Source of the DNA: a virus
Length of the DNA stretch: 64,000 nucleotides
Strand: one strand, 5' to 3'
Virus record (IMG/VR): IMGVR_UViG_3300049043_000164
Location: 1 to 64,000 of that record
Shown here piece by piece: positions 54,210 through 61,854 of the stretch. The position numbers and the translations under genes are program-made. Below the pieces are notes generated by a model, which worked only from the letters and a program-made list of their open reading frames with translations, searched no databases and had not been told where the DNA came from. The number at the start of each line of letters is the position of its first letter. Position 1 is the stretch's first letter.

Positions 54210-54515
54210 TTAATTCTTGTAGAGGTTTGCAGTGTATTCCTCAAGGATTTGAGGTAACTCAGATTCAAAACAAAGGCGTGCTTGTGCATGCTCACCTGTT
54301 GTATTGTTATCCCATTTCACTTGGTAATAAGTAGACTTAATACCATTGCGATTTTGTTTTTGACAAACAGAAACAATTATTCCATAGCGTTGTTTACAGT
54401 TCTTTGCAACAATTTCAGATTTCCAATTTGAAATGTAGGCAATAAATGTTGCTTTAGGTTTTTCAGCCACTCGGTCCCCTGGTTGAAAACGCACAAACTT
54501 TTTGTGTTTACCCAT
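54210..54515 (-). CDS. Hypothetical KOW/SH3-like protein
   Basis: 101 aa from ATG 54515: GKHKKFVRFQPGDRVAEKPK, CKQRYGIIVSVCQKQNRNGI, KSTYYQVKWDNNTTGEHAQA, CFESELPQILEEYTANL. FxxGDRV...GIIVxV...YYQVKWD resembles small SH3-like beta barrels. Unknown. Confidence 0.5.
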   Translation of the reverse strand: MGKHKKFVRFQPGDRVAEKPKATFIAYISNWKSEIVAKNCKQRYGIIVSVCQKQNRNGIKSTYYQVKWDNNTTGEHAQARLCFESELPQILEEYTANLYKN

Positions 54516-54728
54516 TGATTTGTTGTTTAATAAATGGTCTTTTACTTTTCCAAGACAATTGATACTTGGAAATTTCAACTTCGGGATACTGCAATGTATA
54601 CCACCCAGATGATTACAACTATTACATTTTCTGCGTTGTATCAAATGACCGTTGTCATCTTGAGTGGTAGAAACAATGTACGTAAGTTTTAAATTGCATT
54701 GAGGACATGCAGTTTGTACAGCAGGCAT
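54508..54728 (-). CDS. Zinc-ribbon protein, frameshifted
   Basis: ATG 54728: PAVQTACPQCNLKLTYIVST, TQDDNGHLIQRRKCNSCNH, then WYTLQYPEVEISKYQLSWKS after a shift near 54595. CPxC...RRKCNSC...WYT resembles NrdR-type or phage zinc-ribbon regulators. Its stop overlaps the next ATG. Confidence 0.6.
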
Positions 54729-54928
54729 CACTTTGTTTCAGTAAGTTCGTCAACAAGAATTGGTAAATAATTTTCAAGCCATACTTCAACAGACTGTTGA
54801 TCTTCAGCAGCAATCTTAGTTAATTTCCAAAATGTATCTTTATCAATTTCAAGATAAAGACGCATATCTCTATTAGTTAGAGTCATAAATTCAAGAGTAG
54901 ATTTAAGTGTTGGATGTTGATTAAACAT
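54728..54928 (-). CDS. Hypothetical protein
   Basis: 66 aa: FNQHPTLKSTLEFMTLTNRD, RLYLEIDKDTFWKLTKIAAE. Stop overlaps the next start by 1 nt. Unknown. Confidence 0.5.
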   Translation of the reverse strand: MFNQHPTLKSTLEFMTLTNRDMRLYLEIDKDTFWKLTKIAAEDQQSVEVWLENYLPILVDELTETK

Positions 54929-54937
54929 AGTTAATCA

Positions 54938-55251
54938 TCAAGTTGTTCCACAAGCACGGCGAAGAATGTTTTCATGAGCAGCATCTAGGTTTGCATCATC
55001 CAAAATAATCAGCGCCTGCTCCTTCAAGCTCGGCGGTTTTCGGACGGCGAAACGTTGCGAAGACCTTGACGATCTTGTTCATACATCAGATACTCACAAC
55101 ATGCATCCAGCTCCTGGTTAGCAGCCCAAGTGGTAGCTACTTCAACAAGCCAGCAAAGGCCAGTTTCATCGTAACCAGTGGTATTGCGAACTGTACTAAT
55201 CCACTGTTCTATTAACTCAGGCGGTGGAGTAATTGCGTTGTGGTCAGTCAT
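54938..55251 (-). CDS. Synechococcus-phage-type protein, frameshifted
   Basis: ATG 55251: TDHNAITPPPELIEQWISTV, CWLVEVATTWAANQELDACC, EYL, then RKPPSLKEQALIILDDANLD, AAHENILRRACGTT after a shift near 55035. The ITPPPEL...WAANQELxACCEYL...PSLKEQAL pattern is common in small marine cyanophage genes. Function unknown. Confidence 0.65.
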
Positions 55252-55569
55252 TGTTTGGTTGTGTAATTTCGTTGAGTTGTAAAGCGTCAAGTAAATATAC
55301 AGTTTGTTCTTCACCTAAAATCTTAAAAGAATCAACAATCAAATCTTGATTGTGTTCATTAAGCTAGTAATAATCATCAAGAATTTCAATAGCACGGGCA
55401 TCACCAGTTGGATTACCGTTAGCTTTTCAAGAATGTGAGTTGGCATTGCATCTACAATTGCATCGATTAATTGTTCTTTAACAAGACTCCAGCTTTGAAT
55501 AGGAATGTGTTTACATACTTGATCAACTAAATCCAAATTGATTGGTGGGCTTGGTTTGTTTGAAATCAT
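55244..55569 (-). CDS. Hypothetical protein with internal TAG
   Basis: ATG 55569: ISNKPSPPINLDLVDQVCKH, IPIQSWSLVKEQLIDAIVDA, then after a shift near 55425 NPTGDARAIEILDDYY and TAG at 55364-55366. The same frame continues for 39 codons (LNEHNQDLIVDSFKILGEEQ, TVYLLDALQLNEITQPNND) to TGA. Either the gene ends at TAG and the extension is non-coding, or TAG is read through or a base error. Confidence 0.45.
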
Positions 55570-55571
55570 AT

Positions 55572-55595
55572 GAAAAGCCCCCATTGCTGGGGCAC
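55572..55595 (-). terminator. Rho-independent terminator
   Basis: On the minus strand GCCCC pairs with GGGGC across AGCAATG, followed by TTTTC. It ends the 55612-55973 transcript just before ATG 55569. Confidence 0.75.
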
Positions 55596-55611
55596 CGAAC
55601 ACATGAATAGA

Positions 55612-55973
55612 TTAAGCTGCTTGTGCACTGGTGTCAATTGCTTTACCAACGACTCCAGACTCTTTTAATCTATCAAGCATTTGACACATGATTGTTGCAT
55701 GTTCGTGAGTCTTTTCCATAAAGGCCATAGCACGTTCCGCACTGATCGTGTGGACAGTGCCATTGGCTTCTGTGTATTGCCAACTACCATCGGTTGTGGC
55801 TGACCCTGGAGAGCAAGACGCTCTGAGTTACGAACGTACCTAAGTTCTAGATTGTGTGAATCAGTCAGACCCTCTGGATCTGTCCAAGTAAGTCCGAGGT
55901 TATAACGCTTGTCCTCATCCATGAAAGCATGGGGTTGAGGAATGAGATGTTTAACAACAGAAAAGATTGACAT
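55612..55973 (-). CDS. Hypothetical protein, one frameshift
   Basis: ATG 55973: SIFSVVKHLIPQPHAFMDED, KRYNLGLTWTDPEGLTDSHN, then DGSWQYTEANGTVHTISAER, AMAFMEKTHEHATIMCQMLD after a shift near 55790. Unknown; about 120 aa. Confidence 0.5.
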
Positions 55974-56004
55974 GATAGTTAAGTTAATTTAAATGTGTAT
56001 TTGG

Positions 56005-56087
56005 TAGAGATGGTGGGACTCGAACCCACACGACCAAAGGTCAACGCATTTTAAGTGCGTAGCGGCTACCGATTACGCCACATCTCC
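56005..56087 (-). tRNA. tRNA-Leu (anticodon UAA)
   Basis: 83 nt. Acceptor GGAGATG with CATCTCT, anticodon arm ACGCA CTTAAAA TGCGT giving UAA, a variable arm (TTGACCTTTGGTCG) and T arm GTGGG TTCGAGT CCCAC. A class II tRNA as expected for leucine. It decodes UUA, a codon common in this AT-rich genome. CCA is not encoded. Confidence 0.95.
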
Positions 56088-56297
56088 ATCACTTGGATTT
56101 ACACTCACATCAATTGATGTGTGATACCAAGTGTGATCACTGGGCAAGACTTCCATACCATAAGCCCACGTATCGTAATCTTCTTCGTTACGCGGATCTT
56201 CTTCAATCAATACATAGTGAGGTGAGTTGTCGTGAATAAATTCTCCAATGTTTGCCATGGCCATGGCTAGGAGTTGATCGTCTGTGTAGTTAGTCAT
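56073..56297 (-). CDS. Hypothetical acidic protein overlapping the tRNA
   Basis: 74 aa: TNYTDDQLLAMAMANIGEFI, HDNSPHYVLIEEDPRNEEDY, DTWAYGMEVLPSDHTWYHTS. Its last five codons and stop (GDVA-TAA) are the first 15 nt of the tRNA-Leu. Strongly acidic. Unknown function. Confidence 0.6.
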   Translation of the reverse strand: MTNYTDDQLLAMAMANIGEFIHDNSPHYVLIEEDPRNEEDYDTWAYGMEVLPSDHTWYHTSIDVSVNPSDGDVA

Positions 56298-56304
56298 TGG
56301 ATAA

Positions 56305-56335
56305 GGCCAGCCTTACTCAATGAATAAGACTGGCC
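56305..56335 (-). promoter_or_regulatory. Leader hairpin
   Basis: GGCCAG pairs with CTGGCC and an inner CTTA/TAAG stem, 7 nt before ATG 56297 and just after the stop at 56348. Could end the upstream transcript or gate translation. Confidence 0.55.
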
Positions 56336-56347
56336 AGCCTGTGGGGG

Positions 56348-56942
56348 CTAAACAGATACTAGCTCAGATTCACGTGCTTGGTAGCTTTGCTGAAAAGCTG
56401 TTGTGTACAGCTCTTGCTGCTCCGATGTAAGACTGGAATTTGAGATACCAACAATTTGTTTAACAGACATCAAACCATTATTAACTTCAAGTTGAATTGT
56501 GAAGTTTGGTTTGCCGTCAATCAAACACAACACAATAAAGTGCTGTTTTTTACGTACACCTTCTGCGTAATGTGCAGCGTTACCTACACAGTTACGTACT
56601 GCTTGTCCCCATTCACCCAATTGATGTGTATCAATCGGTTGAAAGAAAGACCAATTGTTGGAACCCAACTGAATTTTAATAGGTTTTGGAAACAAGTCTT
56701 GTGGTAAAGCATGGTTTGGATTTTTAATCTTCCATGCTTCTGCTTGTACATAGTCATGGAATTCTTCAATACGCCACCGTTTTGGTGGAACAAAATTTTG
56801 ATGTTCTTCATTTCAAAAATTCGACAAAGCATTGAAATAGTGTCATGCCATTCATGAAACCTATAGACATGGAGACCAAGGTTCTCGTCAAACACATAAC
56901 GATATATGTTCTTTTCTTTAGCATTTTCAACTTCTTTTGTCA
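56348..56942 (-). CDS. PcfJ-like protein, frameshifted
   Basis: ATG 56942: TKEVENAKEKNIYRYVFDEN, HEWHDTISMLCRIFEMKNIK, then RWRIEEFHDYVQAEAWKIKN, WGQAVRNCVGNAAHYAEGVR, KKQHFIVLCLIDGKPNFTIQ. The RNCV...YAEGV...IVLxxxDGKPxxTIQL block is the PcfJ-like signature found in phages and conjugative elements; role unknown. One frame change near 56780. Confidence 0.6.
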
Positions 56943-58087
56943 TATTGTTTAGCAATAATTTGAAAGAATGATGCAACAGGCATGTGCTTACAAAGCCAAT
57001 CAGATACGGCAACCGTTGGAGTTTGACGACTAAAGTCAAGACCAATTAATTGATCAATGTAATTTTGATAATAATCAATAGGGCAATCAGGCCAAATTCT
57101 ATGGACACAATAAATACGAGCCAAAAGTTTCTTTATAATTTTCCATGGTCTATTAATGTAACCACGATATTCATTTGTTACATCAAGATGCATTGCATTG
57201 ACTTCATCACATTTTGTTTGAATCCATTTTCTAAAGAATGGTTTAGAAATAATATGGAGTATCTTGTTGTATGCTCTATATTCATCACCATCATATCCAC
57301 TAGTGTGTGCATGATAAGTAATCAAGTCAAACAAATTTTCATATGAAGCTTTCCATGTTGATTTGTCACAGTGTTGAAGCCAATACTCATCACTGACTTC
57401 TGATGATAAATTAAAAACAATAGAAGCAAGATTAGTTTTATTTACAATACGATCAAAGATGTTAGGTGAATCTTTCCATATGGGAATTGTAGTTTTTAAC
57501 TGTGACTCAAATTCTGAAATTATTTTACAAATATTTTTACCTTTTTGATAATAAGAAGCAGCCCCTGGAATATTCCAATTGCGATTGATTTGTCCTTTAC
57601 AGATTGATTCTGTGGTTACAAGTTCTTGATGTTGATACATCACAGAACGACTAGTGATTATTTGTTGATAAGAATCAACTGAATTAATAATTACTTTAGG
57701 AATAATATCTCGAGCAGCTTTTGTATCTTTGAATGCAAAAGCATAGCCATATACATACTTATCTTCTTGTCCCTTGGGTGGTAGCCATGCAGCATACCAA
57801 CATTGCTCGTAGTGATAAAGGATGGCAGTAACAATTACTTCACCATTAGTAATACGAGTGAATTTTTGATGTCGATCAGATGCAGGACAAGAGTTGATGT
57901 TAGTAATAGCATCGTCAAGCATTGACTCACGCACCACATCAACAGGAATTAACCCCTTGGGATTACCAAGTGGATGTGTTGATTTTTTAGATTTAGGTTT
58001 TGAATTTGCATTTCTTGCCAGTTTCTTAAGCACTGGATCATATGCAATCAATTCAGTTTGTAAGTTAGAAGGTAGATGAAATAGCAT
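56927..58087 (-). CDS. Large conserved hypothetical protein
   Basis: 386 aa, intact: LFHLPSNLQTELIAYDPVLK, KLARNANSKPKSKKSTHPLG, VIVTAILYHYEQCWYAAWLP, SRSVMYQHQELVTTESICKG. It overlaps the PcfJ-like gene by 16 bp, so the two are coupled and probably act together. Lys-rich segment at residues 25-40. Preceded by pseudoknot copy 5. Confidence 0.6.
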   Translation of the reverse strand: MLFHLPSNLQTELIAYDPVLKKLARNANSKPKSKKSTHPLGNPKGLIPVDVVRESMLDDAITNINSCPASDRHQKFTRITNGEVIVTAILYHYEQCWYAAWLPPKGQEDKYVYGYAFAFKDTKAARDIIPKVIINSVDSYQQIITSRSVMYQHQELVTTESICKGQINRNWNIPGAASYYQKGKNICKIISEFESQLKTTIPIWKDSPNIFDRIVNKTNLASIVFNLSSEVSDEYWLQHCDKSTWKASYENLFDLITYHAHTSGYDGDEYRAYNKILHIISKPFFRKWIQTKCDEVNAMHLDVTNEYRGYINRPWKIIKKLLARIYCVHRIWPDCPIDYYQNYIDQLIGLDFSRQTPTVAVSDWLCKHMPVASFFQIIAKQYDKRS

Positions 58088-58115
58088 GGTGTGTTCGAAG
58101 TTAAGTTCAAAGTGT

Positions 58116-58143
58116 TGAGCAGTTTAAGGTCATGCTCAGGACC
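58116..58143 (-). promoter_or_regulatory. H-type pseudoknot leader, copy 5
   Basis: Stem 1 GGUC/GACC (compensatory change from CGUC/GACG), stem 2 UGAGCA/UGCUCA, loop 3 UUAAAC. Starts 5 nt after the stop at 58149 and ends 28 nt before ATG 58087. Confidence 0.75.
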
Positions 58144-58148
58144 AATGA

Positions 58149-58349
58149 TTAAAACCGCATAACTTCTTTACCGTTGCAGGTAAAGACAAGTTGATCATAA
58201 TGATCTGTTAAATACTCGTCCAAAGTTATTGTTCGATCTGATAACATAACTGGCATTTGATTAGCGAATCCAAAGGCTGAATAAACTCTACCCTTGGGAC
58301 CACGAATAACCAAATACCAACGCTTGAATTCAATTGAGAATCCAATCAT
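58149..58349 (-). CDS. Hypothetical protein
   Basis: 66 aa: IGFSIEFKRWYLVIRGPKGR, VYSAFGFANQMPVMLSDRTI. Small beta-rich protein. 1-nt overlap with the upstream gene. Confidence 0.5.
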   Translation of the reverse strand: MIGFSIEFKRWYLVIRGPKGRVYSAFGFANQMPVMLSDRTITLDEYLTDHYDQLVFTCNGKEVMRF

Positions 58350-58606
58350 TAATCTAAGCTCCAATCAGATGTGTCAACGAGTTCCCACTGAAGATCGAGG
58401 TCAGTAAGATAATTACAGAAGTCATCTTCATTGGTTGGAATAGGTAGGTCTGGATCCAACTCAAAAGATGTTGTACACAAAGCTGAAGTCCATTCTTCAG
58501 GATCGTCGCGAGTTGCTTTGAATAGAAGACGCATGCCTTCAACAACTGCTGTAACTGTGACATTAGAACCATCAATAGTTGTGTTTTCAATAGCAAGTAC
58601 TGCCAT
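58349..58606 (-). CDS. Hypothetical acidic protein
   Basis: 85 aa: AVLAIENTTIDGSNVTVTAV, VEGMRLLFKATRDDPEEWTS, ELVDTSDWSLD. Acidic alpha-beta protein. Unknown. Confidence 0.55.
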   Translation of the reverse strand: MAVLAIENTTIDGSNVTVTAVVEGMRLLFKATRDDPEEWTSALCTTSFELDPDLPIPTNEDDFCNYLTDLDLQWELVDTSDWSLD

Positions 58607-58609
58607 AAA

Positions 58610-58807
58610 TCAAACCTCCATAAGTTCTTTGGGTTTCATGAATTGAGAATTAGGACCATACTTTTCTACAAGATCAGGAAATGCATCAAGCAACCGTTGA
58701 CGATTTACTGGATCTGCATAACGCAATGCTTGAGAAATACATGATACAAATGTACCACCATGAGATTCCATCAAGGCAGTCATTGCAAAGAATTGAGCTG
58801 GGTTCAT
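58610..58807 (-). CDS. Hypothetical protein
   Basis: 65 aa from ATG 58807: NPAQFFAMTALMESHGGTFV, SCISQALRYADPVNRQRLLD. Helical. Preceded by pseudoknot copy 6. Confidence 0.55.
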   Translation of the reverse strand: MNPAQFFAMTALMESHGGTFVSCISQALRYADPVNRQRLLDAFPDLVEKYGPNSQFMKPKELMEV

Positions 58808-58828
58808 AAGATGAGTTGAGATAGAACA

Positions 58829-58856
58829 TAGACAGTTTAACGTCATGTCTAGGACG
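58829..58856 (-). promoter_or_regulatory. H-type pseudoknot leader, copy 6
   Basis: Stem 1 CGUC/GACG (possibly ACGUC/GACGU), stem 2 UAGACA/UGUCUA, a covariant of UAAGCA/UGCUUA, loop 3 UUAAAC. 21 nt before ATG 58807. The 135 bp upstream to 58992 hold only a small CTGG/CCAG hairpin. Confidence 0.75.
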
Positions 58857-58991
58857 TGATCAATGGTTAGTAATGGATATTGATAGTACTAATGAATAGT
58901 AGATATTAAGTAACGTAATAGAGATTGCTCCTGTGGTACTGGCTGTTACCAGGGGGTTATAGGGGGATCTTCATATTGTTTTAATGTTTCG

Positions 58992-59192
58992 TCAAAGTAG
59001 TTTGATGTTTCTTTTGGATAGGCCAGTGCCTGGAATACTAATAGACCCAAGCACACCCGACTCACGTGCATTAAATGTTACTTGGAATGGACCAAGTTTA
59101 ATTGATTTACTAAATGATTTAACACCACGTTCTGTGACGTTAAAGCCAGCGATTGTTTTATCGAAATTAAATAGTGATTTCTTTTGAGTCAT
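58992..59192 (-). CDS. DUF4236-like small protein
   Basis: 66 aa: TQKKSLFNFDKTIAGFNVTE, KSIKLGPFQVTFNARESGVL, GSISIPGTGLSKR. The RxSIKLGPxxxxFxxSGVxxSIxxPGTGxS pattern resembles DUF4236. Function unknown. Confidence 0.5.
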   Translation of the reverse strand: MTQKKSLFNFDKTIAGFNVTERGVKSFSKSIKLGPFQVTFNARESGVLGSISIPGTGLSKRNIKLL

Positions 59193-59362
59193 GAGTTGTT
59201 TACAATGTCATCAACAATGTGATTAATAATTTCTTGATTGTCATCTTCAAGAATTTGATCTTGAATAAGTTGTTGGATTGATTCAGAATAATCACAGTTA
59301 CTTACTGTGTATTCACGGCCATCAATTTCAATAATTTCTTTGTAAATAATTTGTTTAGTCAT
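59189..59362 (-). CDS. Hypothetical acidic protein
   Basis: 57 aa: TKQIIYKEIIEIDGREYTVS, NCDYSESIQQLIQDQILEDD. ATGA-type overlaps on both sides place it in a tightly packed operon from 60217 down to 58992. Unknown. Confidence 0.55.
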   Translation of the reverse strand: MTKQIIYKEIIEIDGREYTVSNCDYSESIQQLIQDQILEDDNQEIINHIVDDIVNNS

Positions 59363-59638
59363 TTAGTTTGTTTGCGTTGATACAGTGTAAAGCCACGCAT
59401 AGTCTTGGAATCAAGCATTGTCCAAGGCCCAATGTTGGCACAGCCAATCAAGTAATAACACTTGAAAAAACCTGGGTGTTCATCCCATGTCTTCATCTGT
59501 AACCATAAGTTTGGATCCTGTACCAAACGTATTCTTTAGGTTAGATTCCCAGATGTCCCCTGGTTGAGCAGGAAGATTACTTGTGTCTTGTTTTGAATAC
59601 TGAGGAGATTGTTTGGTTTTAGATTTAGATTGAGTCAT
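59359..59638 (-). CDS. Hypothetical protein, one frameshift
   Basis: ATG 59638: TQSKSKTKQSPQYSKQDTSN, QPGDIWESNLKNTFGTG, then WLQMKTWDEHPGFFKCYYLI, GCANIGPWTMLDSKTMRGFT after a shift near 59495. Small alpha-beta protein; overlaps at both ends. Confidence 0.5.
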
Positions 59639-59850
59639 GGAATTAACTTAAGTTGTTCTTGTTCTTTTTCAGTGAATGTTGAATACAGATATTCGAGAGC
59701 AAACATATCATCACTTGTTTTATCAAGAATGACATAAGCTCTTAACTTATCATGAGCAGTGATTGTTGCATGGGGATGAGCAATTGTTTTAGCAACATCA
59801 AACAATAACTCATCATAAAGTTGTTGTTGTATTTTAGATAAGTTAGTCAT
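59635..59850 (-). CDS. Hypothetical protein
   Basis: 71 aa from ATG 59850: TNLSKIQQQLYDELLFDVAK, ATITAHDKLRAYVILDKTSD. Helical, coupled by 4- and 8-nt overlaps. Unknown. Confidence 0.5.
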   Translation of the reverse strand: MTNLSKIQQQLYDELLFDVAKTIAHPHATITAHDKLRAYVILDKTSDDMFALEYLYSTFTEKEQEQLKLIP

Positions 59851-60217
59851 TGTTGTAATCAATAGAATTGCGAGAAGCAATTACGAATTCAAGTACAAAA
59901 TAATCATCATCTCCGTATACTGGAGCATGGTATTTAGCATGGAATCCACCAGAGCCTACTTCTTCCTTATTTTTGATAGATTCTCGAAGTAAATGTCGTG
60001 CCATTGCTTTAAGTCTTTGGATTGATGGAATTGACATCCCATTGCCTTCAGTGCACACCCATTGCCAATCAAGAGCAACCATGGCACACCTAACTCTTTC
60101 AAAGTTAAAGTTATCAATAATGTAATCAATTTGTTCTTCTGTTTTAATAGAGTTAATCAATGTATTGTTGCAATCTTCTGATTCATTAATCATAAAAAGT
60201 GATTTAGATTGAGTCAT
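59843..60217 (-). CDS. Hypothetical protein of a phage-wide type
   Basis: 124 aa: TQSKSLFMINESEDCNNTLI, EEQIDYIIDNFNFERVRCAM, VALDWQWVCTEGNGMSIPSI, SGGFHAKYHA. I recall VALDWxW...P.I..LK..A..LL as a small phage protein family of unknown role. Shares its first codons (MTQSKS) with two downstream genes. Confidence 0.6.
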   Translation of the reverse strand: MTQSKSLFMINESEDCNNTLINSIKTEEQIDYIIDNFNFERVRCAMVALDWQWVCTEGNGMSIPSIQRLKAMARHLLRESIKNKEEVGSGGFHAKYHAPVYGDDDYFVLEFVIASRNSIDYNND

Positions 60218-60225
60218 TGATTTAA

Positions 60226-60345
60226 TTAGCTAAGTTTGATGATGATTAATGTTGCACAGATGATTGATACGCAGATCACCACTGCTTCTTGTGTTGTCAT
60301 TGCAGATGATCTGGCATGAGTATTTTGAGTATCTGCTTCGTTCAT
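60226..60345 (-). CDS. Small single-span membrane protein
   Basis: 39 aa: NEADTQNTHARSSAMTTQEA, VVICVSIICATLIIIKLS. Polar N-terminus and one C-terminal transmembrane helix. Entirely nested in the 3' end of the longer frame at 60230-60517, in another frame. Confidence 0.5.
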   Translation of the reverse strand: MNEADTQNTHARSSAMTTQEAVVICVSIICATLIIIKLS

Positions 60346-60517
60346 AGTTTGTCATTACAAATTTCTCTCCATTGGGAGCTACAAAGCCACCAATGAAACC
60401 AATTCCATTACGATCGGCAGCCTCTTTCATCTTGGCAACCACTTGCATGGCTTCCAATCTTTGGAGATCTACCGAGTCAGGAATACGTGGTTTATGTGAA
60501 TCGTTAAGTGCAGACAT
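60230..60517 (-). CDS. Hypothetical protein, true end uncertain
   Basis: 95 aa: SALNDSHKPRIPDSVDLQRL, EAMQVVAKMKEAADRNGIGF, IGGFVAPNGEKFVMTN. The first 60 residues look conserved; the remainder is Asn/His/Cys-rich and overlaps the membrane gene, so the real stop may be earlier (one indel near 60340). Confidence 0.5.
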   Translation of the reverse strand: MSALNDSHKPRIPDSVDLQRLEAMQVVAKMKEAADRNGIGFIGGFVAPNGEKFVMTNYERSRYSKYSCQIICNDNTRSSGDLRINHLCNINHHQT

Positions 60518-60690
60518 TGTTTTGAATGGTGTGAGTTAATTGGACGTTGTTAGCTTACCACTATCTGTCAAGTGGAACTACTCATAACATGAGTTGTAAC
60601 ACCCATGACATGAGTAGGTTATTGAGAATGGTTCGCAATTAGCGATGGGCTTCTTGATGTTCTTTCATGCACGTAGTTACATGTATTAAA

Positions 60691-61013
60691 CTAACGATGC
60701 ATCTCTTGGTGTTCTTTCCAAGCTTTGCTGTGCATTTCATCCATGGTAATAGGTGGTTCACCATATGAATCCTCGATATCACCAGGCCATTCAATTGCTT
60801 TCTCAAGAAGATCAATGGCTTCCAATAGTTGTTCTTCCGAACCATAAGGAAGATCATTGTATCCCAAGGGACGTTCTCTTCTCGTTCAACAATAGCTTTA
60901 AGTTCTTTAATCATGAGTTCAATACGTTTATCATCATGCATTACAAAAACTTTTTCAGTGCCATCTGAAAGTTTGTAAGTACGTGATTCAAAATGAAGTT
61001 GGGTTTGTGACAT
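60691..61013 (-). CDS. Hypothetical protein, one frameshift
   Basis: ATG 61013: SQTQLHFESRTYKLSDGTEK, VFVMHDDKRIELMIKELKAI, then RPLGYNDLPYGSEEQLLEAI, DLLEKAIEWPGDIEDSYGEP after a shift near 60870; ends AWKEHQEMHR-TAG. A degenerate copy of the last codons (MKEHQEAHR-TAA) lies 40 nt downstream at 60641-60670. Confidence 0.55.
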
Positions 61014-61033
61014 AGTAAAGATGTGGTTAGTTT

Positions 61034-61165
61034 AGAAATTAATCTTGGGACTTACACCACATAAAAGTGTGGATGCCCAAGATTTATTTAAAGGTTATTG
61101 CGAAAGATTCTCAATAACCTTTGTATTGGTTGATTAGCCAATACTTGAGTAGTATTGGTAGTTTC
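61034..61165 (-). promoter_or_regulatory. Multi-hairpin leader
   Basis: Between stop 61188 and ATG 61013 are: an 11-bp perfect hairpin AAAGGTTATTG/CAATAACCTTT (61090-61122); a two-tier stem TCTTGGG/CCCAAGA enclosing CCACA/TGTGG (61043-61082); and CCAATA/TATTGG pairs that could form alternative hairpins (61124-61160). A structured terminator plus leader, possibly switching. Confidence 0.6.
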
Positions 61166-61187
61166 TTGTAGCTAAACAATACTTGAT

Positions 61188-61544
61188 TTAAATCAAGCCA
61201 AGAATCCTCAACCAACTATCTGGGTGATCAGGTTCTACTTCGTCACCTCCAGGGGTGAAGCAGACGCTATCGAACGAATACTCTTCGATGTCTTCGTTGG
61301 TTGGGATGTCGTACCAACCCGTGAGTTCGTCCTTTTCCTCTGCCGAGTAATTGTCTCCGGCTGGAATCCAATAGCAGCGGAGGACTCCCTCTTTGTTTCT
61401 GTAGACGTTACCAGTGCAGGGGATTGCTCCCTTTGGTGCGTTCTGGAAGTCGCACTCTGCCTGGAACTGTTGCTGCCCTTCTTCTTCATCGAAGGGTTCG
61501 TAACCGAAGGAAGCAGCGATTTCTTGGGTGATTGGATGAAGCAT
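61188..61544 (-). CDS. Hypothetical acidic protein
   Basis: 118 aa: LHPITQEIAASFGYEPFDEE, CTGNVYRNKEGVLRCYWIPA, GDNYSAEEKDELTGWYDIPT. G+C somewhat higher than neighbours. Acidic. Unknown; another frame (61235-61645) stays open across most of it. Confidence 0.6.
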   Translation of the reverse strand: MLHPITQEIAASFGYEPFDEEEGQQQFQAECDFQNAPKGAIPCTGNVYRNKEGVLRCYWIPAGDNYSAEEKDELTGWYDIPTNEDIEEYSFDSVCFTPGGDEVEPDHPDSWLRILGLI

Positions 61545-61645
61545 GAGATGAACTCCGTAATAATAATTGAAGTGATTGCAAGGATGACAATAATAATGTC
61601 ATCAGTTAATTGAGAATTGTTCTCAAGAACCTTGGTCGTCGTCAT
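61530..61645 (-). CDS. Possible small membrane protein, end unclear
   Basis: ATG 61645: TTTKVLENNSQLTDDIIIVI, LAITSIIITEFISCFIQ, one transmembrane helix. The frame stays open to 61235 inside the next gene; a real small membrane protein probably ends near 61530 if an indel is present. Confidence 0.35.
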
Positions 61646-61826
61646 GGATGACGCCCTCCCAATCTTGTGTGTTAGTTACTGTGAACCCAACGAATTGCTC
61701 ATTGGCTTCTATCATTGTCCATTCACTTTGCGAAGATTCTATCATTGCTTGGTATTGCTCTTCTGCCATATCAGACATGGCATCAAGCAAGTCAGCGTTG
61801 TAGTTTTGATCAAGTTGATGTGCCAT
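61623..61826 (-). CDS. Hypothetical acidic protein
   Basis: 67 aa from ATG 61826: AHQLDQNYNADLLDAMSDMA, EEQYQAMIESSQSEWTMIEA. Acidic. Preceded by pseudoknot copy 7. Confidence 0.5.
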   Translation of the reverse strand: MAHQLDQNYNADLLDAMSDMAEEQYQAMIESSQSEWTMIEANEQFVGFTVTNTQDWEGVIHDDDQGS

Positions 61827-61854
61827 TTGAGGTAGATTTGATGTAGTGTTTGTA

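Noticed and set aside
61235-61529. 136-codon minus-strand frame overlapping the 61188-61544 gene
   Set aside because: Only the first part looks like a membrane helix; the remainder is Ser/Thr/Arg-rich shadow composition in a GC-richer stretch.
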